The translations under genes were made by a program, and so were the position numbers. A stretch of 9,649 bases of DNA from an uncultured Bacteroidales bacterium (GTDB lineage Bacteria > Bacteroidota > Bacteroidia > Bacteroidales > UBA932): NCBI GenBank assembly GCA_946184255.1, contig CAMHFA010000025.1:1-9649 (forward strand). The letters are read 5' to 3'. This document shows positions 1-7,283 of the stretch, piece by piece. A model generated the notes under the pieces. It was not told the DNA's origin and searched no databases. It saw nothing but the letters and a program-made list of their open reading frames with translations. Numbering within the stretch: position 1 is the stretch's first letter; each line of letters begins with the position of its first letter.

Positions 1-90
1 TGGCCATTTCCTTGGCGCGCTCAATCAGATCATGGCGGACAGCCGAAATCGGGATCCACCGGTAAAACCAAATGAAGGAGGGACCGAGTG
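1..90 (+). other. Upstream flank, probably 3' end of the preceding operon gene
   Basis: The stretch before batA is open in more than one forward frame, and too little is present to identify a protein. The frame starting at base 3 reads AISLARSIRSWRTAEIGIHR and stops with TAA at 63-65; its amphipathic Arg-rich helix would suit a protein C-terminus. The frame starting at base 2 stays open to TGA at 89-91, which would overlap the batA ATG as TGATG, like the ATGA overlaps later in the operon. The frame starting at base 1 stops at 73-75. In Bacteroidota the gene before batA is often an uncharacterised membrane protein following moxR and a DUF58 gene. That is context only, and I cannot decide between the frames. 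Confidence 0.35.
75..83 (+). promoter_or_regulatory. Strong ribosome binding site of batA
   Basis: AAGGAGGGA, with core GGAGG at 77-81, lies at good spacing before the ATG at 91. It is one of the few strong Shine-Dalgarno sequences here and supports starting batA at ATG 91 rather than at the adjacent GTG at 88, although the two would differ by only one residue. Confidence 0.6.
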
Positions 91-1077
91 ATGTTTTTCG
101 AGTATCCCAAACTTCTTTGGCTGCTTCTGGTACCCTTCCTGCTGGTACTCCGCTATCTCTACATAGAGTTGGCTGACAGGAGGCCGCATCTTCGTGTTTC
201 CAAGGCCACCCCATGGAAGGCCGGAGGAAAATCGGTGCTGGACATCATAAGGCATATTCCCTTCCTGTTGAGGATTGCGGCTCTCTGCCTTCTGGTAGTG
301 GCGGTTGCCCGTCCCAGGTCTTCCAGGAAGGTGGACAGGATAGACACCGAAGGAATCGACATCGTACTTGCGATGGATGTCTCGACCAGTATGCTCGCCA
401 GGGATTTCAATCCTGACAGGATAAGCGCTGCTAAGGACATCGCTATCGAGTTCATCTCCCAGAGGCCTTCCGACCGGATGGGAATAGTTGTCTTTGCTGG
501 AGAGAGCTACACACAGTGTCCCCTTACCACGGACAGGGCCACTCTGATCAATCTGATGAAGGAGATTTCAACGGACTTGATTGAGGACGGTACTGCCATA
601 GGCAACGGTCTTGCCACTGCTGTGGCCAGGATGAAGGACTCCGATGCCAAAAGCAGGGTCGTCATCCTCCTTACCGATGGAGTCAACAACAGCGGTGAAG
701 TCTCTCCTGAGACAGCTGCCGAGATAGCCAAGACCTATGGAATCAGGGTCTATACTATCGGAGTGGGAGCAAACGGAGAAGCTCCATATCCCGTGATCAC
801 TCCTTGGGGAGTCCAGGTCCAGAACATGAAGGTCGAAATCGACGAGAAACTTTTGAACAATATCGCTTCGACGACAGGTGGCCGCTATTTCAGGGCAACC
901 GACAACACGAAGCTTTCGGAAATATATTCTGAGATCAACAAGATGGAGAAGGCCCGTACGACCGTTGACAGTTTTCCTGTCTATAAGGAACTGTTCCTTG
1001 GCTATGCCTTGGCGGCTCTGCTCTGCCTGCTTCTTGAAATGCTGGTCAAAGTCTTAGTCCTGAGGAGGTTGCCATGA
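91..1077 (+). CDS. batA: BatA, inner-membrane von Willebrand factor A protein
   Basis: This 328-residue protein has the standard BatA layout. A membrane segment covers about residues 8-22 after the FEYP start, a second covers about 57-74, then a VWA domain spans about 88-285, and a C-terminal membrane helix covers about 301-323. The metal-ion-dependent adhesion site is intact: D96-V-S98-T-S100, T168 in DGTAIG and D196 in LLTDG. The VWA domain should therefore bind a divalent metal and a protein partner; by the positive-inside rule I place it outside the cytoplasmic membrane, though this is inference. Length is normal for the family. The start is ATG 91 after a strong ribosome site; GTG 88 is the alternative. 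The stop overlaps the batB start (ATGA), so translation is probably coupled. The family is named for aerotolerance in Bacteroides fragilis, but the biochemical role is unsettled and some later work found no oxygen link. Confidence 0.93.
   Translation: MFFEYPKLLWLLLVPFLLVLRYLYIELADRRPHLRVSKATPWKAGGKSVLDIIRHIPFLLRIAALCLLVVAVARPRSSRKVDRIDTEGIDIVLAMDVSTSMLARDFNPDRISAAKDIAIEFISQRPSDRMGIVVFAGESYTQCPLTTDRATLINLMKEISTDLIEDGTAIGNGLATAVARMKDSDAKSRVVILLTDGVNNSGEVSPETAAEIAKTYGIRVYTIGVGANGEAPYPVITPWGVQVQNMKVEIDEKLLNNIASTTGGRYFRATDNTKLSEIYSEINKMEKARTTVDSFPVYKELFLGYALAALLCLLLEMLVKVLVLRRLP
1063..1068 (+). promoter_or_regulatory. Ribosome binding site of batB inside the batA end
   Basis: AGGAGG sits in the last codons of batA (Arg-Arg-Leu-Pro), five bases before the batB ATG at 1074. 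It supports the ATGA overlap start and direct re-initiation of ribosomes finishing batA. Confidence 0.6.
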
Positions 1078-2081
1078 TCATATTCGCTCATCCGCAGTTC
1101 CTGCTGCTCCTTCTTCTGATCCCGTTCTTCTTCATCGGCCTGGCCGTGTGGATGGGAGCGAGGCGTCGCCGTCTGCGCAAGTTCGGTGACGAAGCCCTTG
1201 TGAATGACCTTATGCCATCATGGTCCCGTTCAAAGAGATGGGTGCGCGCTGTAATATATTCCCTTGCATTCACCTTCCTCGTCATCGGCCTTTCCAGACC
1301 ACAGATTGGAGCCAAGCTCAAGGAGTACAAAGCCAAGGGAGCTGAAATAATGATAGCCCTTGATGTCTCTAACTCCATGCTTGCCCAGGACTATTCTCCC
1401 AACAGGCTGGAGAGGGCGAAGCTTGCGATCTCCAGGATCACTGACAAACTTCAGGGAGACAGGATCGGACTCATCATATTCGCCGGCAGTTCCTTCGTGC
1501 AGCTTCCTATCACATCGGATTACGTGAGTGCCAAGATGTTTCTCAGCAACATCTCCACTTCTTCAGTGCCCATCCAGGGTACGGCAATCGGTGATGCCAT
1601 CAACACGGCGGTCCGGAGTTTCAGCGCCCAGAGTGAGCAGAGCCGTGCGATCATAGTCATAACTGACGGTGAAAACCATGAGGATGACGCAGTGGCAGCC
1701 GCTGCCCAGGCCGCTGAGGTCGGAGTGAAAGTATACACTATCGGAGTGGGGTCCCAGGAAGGACAACCGATCCCTATGGACGGAGGACTTCTGAAGGACA
1801 AGGAGGGGAATATCGTAGTCACCAGGCTTGACGAGGAGACTCTCAAGCAGATAGCCCAGGCTGGAGGCGGTGCCTATGTCCATGCTGGGAATGATGAATT
1901 CGGACTTACTCCGATCATTTCCGAGATCCAGAAGATGCAGGACGAGGAGTTCAATTCCGTCATGTTTGAAGAATACGACGAACAGTTCATGTACTTTTTG
2001 GGAGTTGCCCTTGCCCTTCTCGTTCTCGAGATGCTCATCGGCGAAAGGCGTTCCCGCAGACATTTATTCGAAAGCAGATGA
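1074..2081 (+). CDS. batB: BatB, inner-membrane von Willebrand factor A protein
   Basis: This 335-residue protein is a paralogue of BatA with the same build. Membrane helices cover about residues 9-26, 57-74 and 306-322, with a VWA domain at about 90-295. The MIDAS residues are present: D97-V-S99-N-S101, T170 in QGTAIGD and D198 in VITDGE. The region after GVGS differs from BatA: BatB has a Gly/Lys-rich loop (GQPIPMDGGLLKDKEGN), where BatA has an aromatic PVITPWG stretch. Two non-identical VWA proteins are expected to act together, presumably in a complex with BatC, BatD and BatE. The gene overlaps batA upstream and batC downstream by ATGA at both ends, so the three are almost certainly one transcript with coupled translation. 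Length is normal and nothing is disrupted. Confidence 0.93.
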   Translation: MIIFAHPQFLLLLLLIPFFFIGLAVWMGARRRRLRKFGDEALVNDLMPSWSRSKRWVRAVIYSLAFTFLVIGLSRPQIGAKLKEYKAKGAEIMIALDVSNSMLAQDYSPNRLERAKLAISRITDKLQGDRIGLIIFAGSSFVQLPITSDYVSAKMFLSNISTSSVPIQGTAIGDAINTAVRSFSAQSEQSRAIIVITDGENHEDDAVAAAAQAAEVGVKVYTIGVGSQEGQPIPMDGGLLKDKEGNIVVTRLDEETLKQIAQAGGGAYVHAGNDEFGLTPIISEIQKMQDEEFNSVMFEEYDEQFMYFLGVALALLVLEMLIGERRSRRHLFESR

Positions 2082-2788
2082 GGACGCCGGTGAAATATGC
2101 ATTGACCATCATGGCCTTCCTGGCCGCATGTGTCGCCATGTACGGCCAGCCTGACCGCAGGGAAGTGAGGTCCGGAAACCGCCAGTTCAAGAAGGGTGAC
2201 TGGCAGAAGAGTGAGATTGAGTACCGGAAGGCTCTTCTCAAGGATACTTCATCTGTTGCCGCTTCCTACAACCTTGCAAATTCCCTTTACAGGCAGGATA
2301 ATTTCGAAGAGGCCGGAAAGACGCTCGAAAAGATAAAGGAAACTGTGGCTGGAAGCCCTGCATCTGCCGATTATTATTATAATCTTGGCAACGTGGCGGT
2401 ACAGAAGAAGGACTGGGGTAGCGCCGTTGAGGCCTACAAGCAATCATTGCTCCGTAGGCCTGACGACATGGATGCCAAGGAAAACTACGCCTACGCTAAG
2501 CTGATGCTGAAGAACGAAGGCGGTGGTGGAGGCGGTGGTAATGACAACCAGGACCAGAACCAGGATCAGAATCAGGATCAAAACCAGGACCAGAACCAAG
2601 ACCAGAATCAGGATCAGCAGGACCAGAACCAGGATCAGCAGCAAGGTCAGGGAGATGCCAAGATCTCTCCCCAGCAGGCCCAGCAGATGTTGAAGGCGAT
2701 CCAGGCAAGGGAGAAGGAGACCCAGGACAAGGTCAACAAGGAGAAGGCCGCGGTTTTGAAATCACGACAGAAAGACAAGAATTGGTAA
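2078..2788 (+). CDS. batC: BatC, exported TPR protein with a QDQN-repeat tail
   Basis: The 236-residue product begins with a signal peptide (hydrophobic residues about 7-22, likely cleaved near 23). Tetratricopeptide repeats follow at about residues 28-90 and 98-132; YNLANSLYRQDNFEEA and YNLGNVAVQKKDWGSAVEAYKQSL are clear TPR helices. A seven-glycine run at 148-154 leads into a Gln/Asp/Asn tract at 157-192. The protein ends with a charged, probably helical segment (about 197-236, rich in Lys, Glu and Gln). This matches BatC, the small TPR member of the Bat operon, expected to be a periplasmic scaffold. The start overlaps the batB stop by ATGA and has no strong ribosome site, which fits coupled translation. 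The repeat tract could vary in length between strains without changing frame because the unit is 12 bases. The precise function is unknown. Confidence 0.88.
   Translation: MRTPVKYALTIMAFLAACVAMYGQPDRREVRSGNRQFKKGDWQKSEIEYRKALLKDTSSVAASYNLANSLYRQDNFEEAGKTLEKIKETVAGSPASADYYYNLGNVAVQKKDWGSAVEAYKQSLLRRPDDMDAKENYAYAKLMLKNEGGGGGGGNDNQDQNQDQNQDQNQDQNQDQNQDQQDQNQDQQQGQGDAKISPQQAQQMLKAIQAREKETQDKVNKEKAAVLKSRQKDKNW
2549..2641 (+). repeat. 12-bp tandem repeat encoding QDQN units in batC
   Basis: About seven to eight imperfect copies of a 12-base unit of the type CAGGACCAGAAC / CAGGATCAGAAT run back to back, one copy being shortened by a codon (QDQ). Differences are almost all third-position changes (GAC/GAT, AAC/AAT, CAG/CAA), so the peptide is better conserved than the DNA. 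This suggests selection on the protein tract rather than a very recent slippage expansion. A GGT/GGA/GGC glycine-codon run precedes it (about 2519-2539). Confidence 0.9.
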
Positions 2789-2795
2789 GCAGAAG

Positions 2796-5525
2796 ATGAA
2801 AAGGATAATGTACATAACCGCACTTGCGGTGCTGTCGCTTGCTTCGGCTCTGGGTCTGTCGGCCCAGAATGCCATCCGGGTGGAAGCACCCAACGTGGTT
2901 GCCGTCAATGAGCAGTTCAATGTCACCTTCATCATTGAGGGAGAGAAGAATCCTTCTGATTTTTCCTGGTCTCCGGGAGAGGAGTTCCAGCTGGTCTGGG
3001 GACCCCAGAAAGGTACTTCGACAAGCATCCAGATTATTAACGGAAAGAGGACATCATCCCATCAGACCACTTACACCTACATTCTTCTGCCCAAGTCAAC
3101 AGGTACTTTCCAGATTCCTTCTGCTACGGCGAATGTTTCTGGAGAACGGATTTCCTCTTCCCAAACCTCCATCCAGGTCGTAACCGATGCGTCATCTTCT
3201 TCATCCCAGGGAAGCCAGCCTTCAGGCCAGGGCTCATCCCGAGGTTCCTCGGATTCTGCCCGCCAGCAGGCAGCTACAGGTGAAATACCTTCGGAAGATT
3301 TGTTCATGAGGCTTTCGCTGAGCCGTTCCGAGGTGGTTATGGGAGAGCCGATAACAGCATCTCTCAAACTTTACCAAAGGGTTAATATCGCTGGTTTCGA
3401 GAATGCCAAGTTTCCTTCATTCAATGGTTTCTGGAGCCAGGAAACATATTCCCCGACAAATATCGAGTTCAAGAGGGAAAGTTTTGACGACAAGATCTAT
3501 AATACTGCGGTTCTAAGGAGTTATGTCCTTATCCCCCAGCAGTCCGGCACTATAACCATAGACCCTGCCGAGCTTGTCTGCCTTGTCAACATAAGGGTGA
3601 ACACTCCTTCATCCAACAGCATATTCGACAGCTTCTTCCAGGATGAGTACCGTACCATCCGAAAGAGGGTGACGACCCCTGCCGTCAGAGTGAAGGTCAA
3701 TCCCTTGCCTTCCGGACAACCGGCTTCCTTCGGAGGTGGAGTCGGCAGTTTCGGAATATCCGCCCGTCTCTCTTCAGACGAACTTAAGACGCATGATGCC
3801 GGATCGCTTGTAATCACTGTCTCCGGTCGTGGAAACGTATCGCTACTTGAGGAACCGAAGGTCAGTTTCCCTCCGGATTTCGAAGTCTATGACACAAAGA
3901 CTACGGAGAACACTGACAAGAGCAACGGAGGCACTTCCGGCAGCAAGTCTTTCGAGTTTCCCTTTATTCCGAGGAGTGCCGGGGATTTCACCATTGAACC
4001 GGTGGAGTATTCCTACTATGACGTCAGTTCCGGGAAATATGTCACTTTACGGACCCAGCCGCTCCGCATAAAGGTGGCCAAGGGGAAGGGAGGAGACTCC
4101 CCTGTACAGATCAATACCACTCCCGGTGTTGAGAGGAGGGATGTGAAGAGCCTTGCCGACGATATCCGTTTCATCTCTACCAAGAAGCCTTCCCTTTCAA
4201 CGGAGAATTCTTTCTTCGTAGGTTCACCCCTGTTCTTTGTCTTACTCTCGCTGATATTGATCCTAGCGGTGGCAATTTGGCTCGCAACCAGGAAGCTGGC
4301 GGCAATGAAGGCCGATGTCGCGATGTCCAAGAACCGCCGTGCGACCAAGATGGCCAGGAAGAGGCTTCAGCAGGCAGGGGACTTCCTTGACAAGAACCTT
4401 TACACAGCCTATTACGAGGAACTGCACAAGGCCCTTATCGGTTTCATTTCCGATAAACTGAATATGGATATGTCTGAGATAAGCAAGGATAACATAGCTT
4501 CCGCCTTGGTTGAAGGCGGAGTCAGTGAAGATGACACAAAGGCTTTCACCGACCTCCTTGACGCATGTGAATTCGCAAGGTACTCCCCGGATGCCGGACA
4601 TGAGGCCATGAACAGCCATTATGAGACTGCAGTTAAAGTCATCTCTGCAATCGATTCAAGTCTCAAGACCGGTAAGGCCCACACCAAGGCACCAGTTGCG
4701 ATCCTTGTCCTCATTCTCGGTCTTGGCCTGTCATTCAATTCAGCTGCCCAGTCAGACCAGATCACAATAACTCCTGTTGATACATCTTCAATTTCAGAGA
4801 CCGTTGCCGAAGAGCCGTCAGCCACAGTAGCCGATCCTGCTACTCTCTGGCAGGAAGGAGTCAGTGCCTATTCAGACAGCCGGTTCCAGGATGCCGTTTC
4901 ATCATGGGAAGCCATTGTTTCCACAGGGGTCGTCGCTCCTGAATTGTTCTGCAATATTGGTGATGCTTATTTCAAGCTTGGCAACTATCCCAAGGCCATA
5001 CTCAATTATGAAAGGGCTCTCAAATTGGATCCCTCCAATTCAGATGCACGCTATAACCTTGAGTTCGCAGGTAGTTTCGTCCAGGACAAGATAGAGGCTG
5101 TACCTGAATTCATCCTTAAGAGCCTGGCCAGGAAGGCTTGCTATCTTCTTAGTTCCAATGTCTGGGCCGTCTTGTTCCTGCTCCTTCTTGTCGCTGCGTT
5201 GGGAATGGGCCTTCTGTTCCTTCTGGCTTCTTCCATCGGGAAGCGCCGGGTAGGATTCTATTGCGGAATTGTTCTGTTGATCCTGTCCCTTTGCTGCCTT
5301 TGCTTCTCCGTCTGGCAGAAAAATTCCTACAACAAGGGAGATGAAGCGATTGTAATGCTTCCGGTCTCTTCAGTAAAGAGTTCTCCTTCCGGAGGAAAGG
5401 ATCTTTTCATCATCCATGAGGGGACAAAGGTAAAGATCCTCGACAGTGTAGGGTCATGGCAGAACATATCCCTTGCCGACGGAAGGCAGGGATGGGTTGA
5501 CGGTTCCGCTATCGAAGTTATCTGA
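2796..5525 (+). CDS. batD: BatD-BatE fusion: BatD ectodomain plus TPR/SH3 BatE
   Basis: At 909 residues this is about 300 longer than a usual BatD and carries a BatE-like protein in the same frame. In order: a signal peptide (about 1-23, ending LSAQ); a large beta-rich BatD periplasmic region (about 25-472) with a Ser/Gly/Gln-rich linker at 133-160; a membrane helix at 473-497; a basic cytoplasmic helical segment at 498-630; a second hydrophobic segment at 632-648 ending S649-A-A651-Q, which looks like a complete signal peptide; TPRs at about 683-757 (GDAYFKLGNYPKAILNYERA); two membrane helices at 785-811 and 820-840 with a basic turn (GKRR) between; and a bacterial SH3-like domain at about 849-909. 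No stop or ATG/GTG/TTG start lies just before the second signal-like segment, so a separate batE start is not evident. The gene begins 7 bp after batC. ATG 2796 is chosen because MKRIMYITALAVL has a proper basic n-region. Confidence 0.9.
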   Translation: MKRIMYITALAVLSLASALGLSAQNAIRVEAPNVVAVNEQFNVTFIIEGEKNPSDFSWSPGEEFQLVWGPQKGTSTSIQIINGKRTSSHQTTYTYILLPKSTGTFQIPSATANVSGERISSSQTSIQVVTDASSSSSQGSQPSGQGSSRGSSDSARQQAATGEIPSEDLFMRLSLSRSEVVMGEPITASLKLYQRVNIAGFENAKFPSFNGFWSQETYSPTNIEFKRESFDDKIYNTAVLRSYVLIPQQSGTITIDPAELVCLVNIRVNTPSSNSIFDSFFQDEYRTIRKRVTTPAVRVKVNPLPSGQPASFGGGVGSFGISARLSSDELKTHDAGSLVITVSGRGNVSLLEEPKVSFPPDFEVYDTKTTENTDKSNGGTSGSKSFEFPFIPRSAGDFTIEPVEYSYYDVSSGKYVTLRTQPLRIKVAKGKGGDSPVQINTTPGVERRDVKSLADDIRFISTKKPSLSTENSFFVGSPLFFVLLSLILILAVAIWLATRKLAAMKADVAMSKNRRATKMARKRLQQAGDFLDKNLYTAYYEELHKALIGFISDKLNMDMSEISKDNIASALVEGGVSEDDTKAFTDLLDACEFARYSPDAGHEAMNSHYETAVKVISAIDSSLKTGKAHTKAPVAILVLILGLGLSFNSAAQSDQITITPVDTSSISETVAEEPSATVADPATLWQEGVSAYSDSRFQDAVSSWEAIVSTGVVAPELFCNIGDAYFKLGNYPKAILNYERALKLDPSNSDARYNLEFAGSFVQDKIEAVPEFILKSLARKACYLLSSNVWAVLFLLLLVAALGMGLLFLLASSIGKRRVGFYCGIVLLILSLCCLCFSVWQKNSYNKGDEAIVMLPVSSVKSSPSGGKDLFIIHEGTKVKILDSVGSWQNISLADGRQGWVDGSAIEVI
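4668..4751 (+). other. Internal signal-peptide-like segment at the BatD/BatE junction
   Basis: This stretch encodes residues 625-652 of the fusion: a basic lead (Lys625, Lys628, His629, Lys631), a hydrophobic core VAILVLILGLGLSF, and a small-residue end S-A-A before Gln. That is the pattern of a Sec signal peptide with a signal peptidase I site (Ser at -3, Ala at -1). It probably marks the ancestral start of BatE and now acts as a transmembrane crossing that carries the TPR part to the periplasm. Whether it is cleaved cannot be told from sequence. Confidence 0.6.
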
Positions 5526-5527
5526 TT

Positions 5528-7249
5528 CTAAAGCGTTTGTCCTCCGATGAATTCCCGCATGATCGATGTGGGAGGAATGGCTGCTATTTCGTTTGGCTGG
5601 AGCGCAACGATGTAATCCAGGAATTTCAAGAGCCGAATTGCTTCGGTGTAAGCCGGAGAACTGGGTGAAATGCGCCTCAAGAGCGGCTCGGCATAGTATT
5701 TCAGCATCGGCAATTCAAAGATAAGGGCGGAATTGAAGAGGGCGTCGGCATTTTCCTGATAAGGGAATATATTCTTGGTCTCTCCCCTGCGTACGCTGTT
5801 CCACCTCAGAAGAGTGTCTTCCGGTGTAGTGTTTCTCACCCGGTTGTCCCTTACCATCCTTCTCAGCAGCCGGTTGTCGGAGGTCGAGAGGTTGACGTTC
5901 TCGTCTATGTTAAGGGAGGTCAGTGCCGAAGCATAGAGCCTGAATATCCTGGAATTGTCCACTGCAGATGTCATCTCAGGGTTGAGCGCATGTATGCCTT
6001 CCATGATCAGGATATCATTTTCCTCGAGATGGAGCTTGTTGCCGACAAAGACCCTGCTTCCTGATGCAAAGTCGTATTTCGGGATTTCAACTTCCTTTCC
6101 GACAAGCAGTTCGTTGAGCTGTTGGTTGAGCAGTTCCAGATCCATCGCATGGATGGATTCGAAGTCCAGCTTACCGTCTTCGTCCTTGGGAGTCCTGTCC
6201 CTGTTGACAAAATAATTGTCCAACTCTATAACCTTGGGTTTGAGTCCAAGAACCTTGCACTGTAGGGCAATCCTCAGCGAGGATGATGTCTTTCCACTGG
6301 AAGAGGGGCCGGCAATCATCACTATCCTCTTCAAACCACGGTTTTCGAAGATCTTGTCTGCGATCCGGGCATATTCCCTTTCATGCTGGGCTTCGGCAAG
6401 GTTGATTATCTCAACCGCCCTACCGGCCTTGATTGCGGAGTTCAGGGATCCCACACTCTCTATGCCGATGATTGAACACCAGTCGGAATATTCCTTCAGG
6501 GTGGCGGCAATCTTGGCCTGACGCTTCATCGGCATGACCTTGGTGAAATCCGTCATGGTGGGGCCCTGCAGGCAGAACCCCTGTCCGATACCGGTTACGT
6601 CGAATGTCTTGAGGAAACCTGTCGAAGGAATCAGGGGACCATGCATCGTATCGGCCTTTCCGTCGAGATAATAGACACTGCAGATGAATGCGCCTATACT
6701 CTTCTGAAGTTCCGCCTTCTGGGGTTGGTTATTGGCCATGAAGATAGCTTCCGCTTCCTCGGAATACATCTTGACTTTCGTAAAGGGTAGATCCCTGGCG
6801 ATGATTTCCTTCATCTTGGCCTTGATGGCATCGATCTCTTCGTCGGTGACGAAATAGACTTTGCTCCGGCCGTCCTCCATCCTGGTCTTCTCTATGATCT
6901 CACAGTACAGTCCGCTCGGCAGGGAATGGTCCACTACCAGGACTTTTTCGGGATATAGCTCACGGACAGCGTTCTGGAGGACAAAGCAGAGGGAGCGCAG
7001 GTAACACCTTCGACCGTCAGGATGGTTGAAGCCTATGAATTCCACCTGGTGGAAGAGCATTGGCTTGTACTGAAGTTCCTTCAGCTTGTTATCGACCAAG
7101 GCGGCGATGACATCCAGTTTCTGTCCGGTCTTGGAGTCGGTCACTGTCTTGCACCACTTCTTGGAAAGGTCCCCGAGGGTGCCTCCCATTTCTATCCTGT
7201 GATTCTTGCCGTCATTCTTGCAAAAAATCGTGATTTCTTTGTTCTCCAT
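5528..7249 (-). CDS. Nucleoside (uridine-type) kinase with TGS and ThrRS-like N-terminal domains
   Basis: I take the start at ATG 7249 (MENKEITIFCKN), giving 573 residues. The frame stays open upstream to 7354, but the extra 35 residues do not look like this family and would run over the promoter region of the opposite gene. Residues about 1-72 resemble a TGS domain. Residues about 80-230 resemble the threonyl-tRNA synthetase editing (N2) domain; AVRELYP, DLPF and GPLIPST are recognisable landmarks. Residues about 305-560 are a P-loop kinase of the uridine kinase/phosphoribulokinase type, with Walker A GPSSSGKTS at 314-322, the acceptor-side ELDNYF at 342-347, and ILIMEGIHAL at 413-422. It should phosphorylate a nucleoside with an NTP in pyrimidine salvage. 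The substrate is not certain, and the role of the synthetase-like part is unknown. The stop (TAG) lies 2 bp from that of the Bat operon, in convergent orientation. Confidence 0.88.
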   Translation of the reverse strand: MENKEITIFCKNDGKNHRIEMGGTLGDLSKKWCKTVTDSKTGQKLDVIAALVDNKLKELQYKPMLFHQVEFIGFNHPDGRRCYLRSLCFVLQNAVRELYPEKVLVVDHSLPSGLYCEIIEKTRMEDGRSKVYFVTDEEIDAIKAKMKEIIARDLPFTKVKMYSEEAEAIFMANNQPQKAELQKSIGAFICSVYYLDGKADTMHGPLIPSTGFLKTFDVTGIGQGFCLQGPTMTDFTKVMPMKRQAKIAATLKEYSDWCSIIGIESVGSLNSAIKAGRAVEIINLAEAQHEREYARIADKIFENRGLKRIVMIAGPSSSGKTSSSLRIALQCKVLGLKPKVIELDNYFVNRDRTPKDEDGKLDFESIHAMDLELLNQQLNELLVGKEVEIPKYDFASGSRVFVGNKLHLEENDILIMEGIHALNPEMTSAVDNSRIFRLYASALTSLNIDENVNLSTSDNRLLRRMVRDNRVRNTTPEDTLLRWNSVRRGETKNIFPYQENADALFNSALIFELPMLKYYAEPLLRRISPSSPAYTEAIRLLKFLDYIVALQPNEIAAIPPTSIMREFIGGQTL

Positions 7250-7253
7250 GTTA

Positions 7254-7261
7254 CAAATATA
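7254..7261 (-). promoter_or_regulatory. Possible -7 promoter box of the nucleoside kinase
   Basis: On the minus strand this reads TATATTTG, a full match to the Bacteroidota -7 consensus TAnnTTTG. It ends four bases before the ATG at 7249, so transcription would begin at or next to the start codon, giving a leaderless or nearly leaderless mRNA. No convincing -33 TTTG is seen at the usual spacing, so confidence is modest. Confidence 0.4.
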
Positions 7262-7275
7262 CATAAAGTTTTTCG

Positions 7276-7283
7276 TAGGTTTG
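7276..7283 (+). promoter_or_regulatory. Possible -7 promoter box of the exported hydrolase
   Basis: TAGGTTTG matches the Bacteroidota -7 consensus TAnnTTTG. Transcription would start near 7288-7291, leaving a leader of about 15 bases before the ATG at 7305 and excluding the upstream in-frame ATG at 7287. A -33 TTTG at the normal distance is not evident. Confidence 0.42.

Noticed and set aside
1563..2063. Minus-strand 166-codon frame opposite batB
   Set aside because: It is a shadow of batB, which has an intact VWA domain and MIDAS residues over the same bases; no recognisable features in the antisense product.
2444..2644. Minus-strand frame encoding a strikingly hydrophobic Leu/Ile/Val repeat
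   Set aside because: It is simply the reverse complement of the batC QDQN repeat; the hydrophobicity follows from the antisense of Gln/Asp/Asn codons.
4608..4670. A separate batE start at the internal Met606 of the fusion
   Set aside because: The Met lies within the BatD cytoplasmic helical segment, about 26 residues before the signal-like stretch, with no ribosome site; a free start there would give an atypically long n-region.
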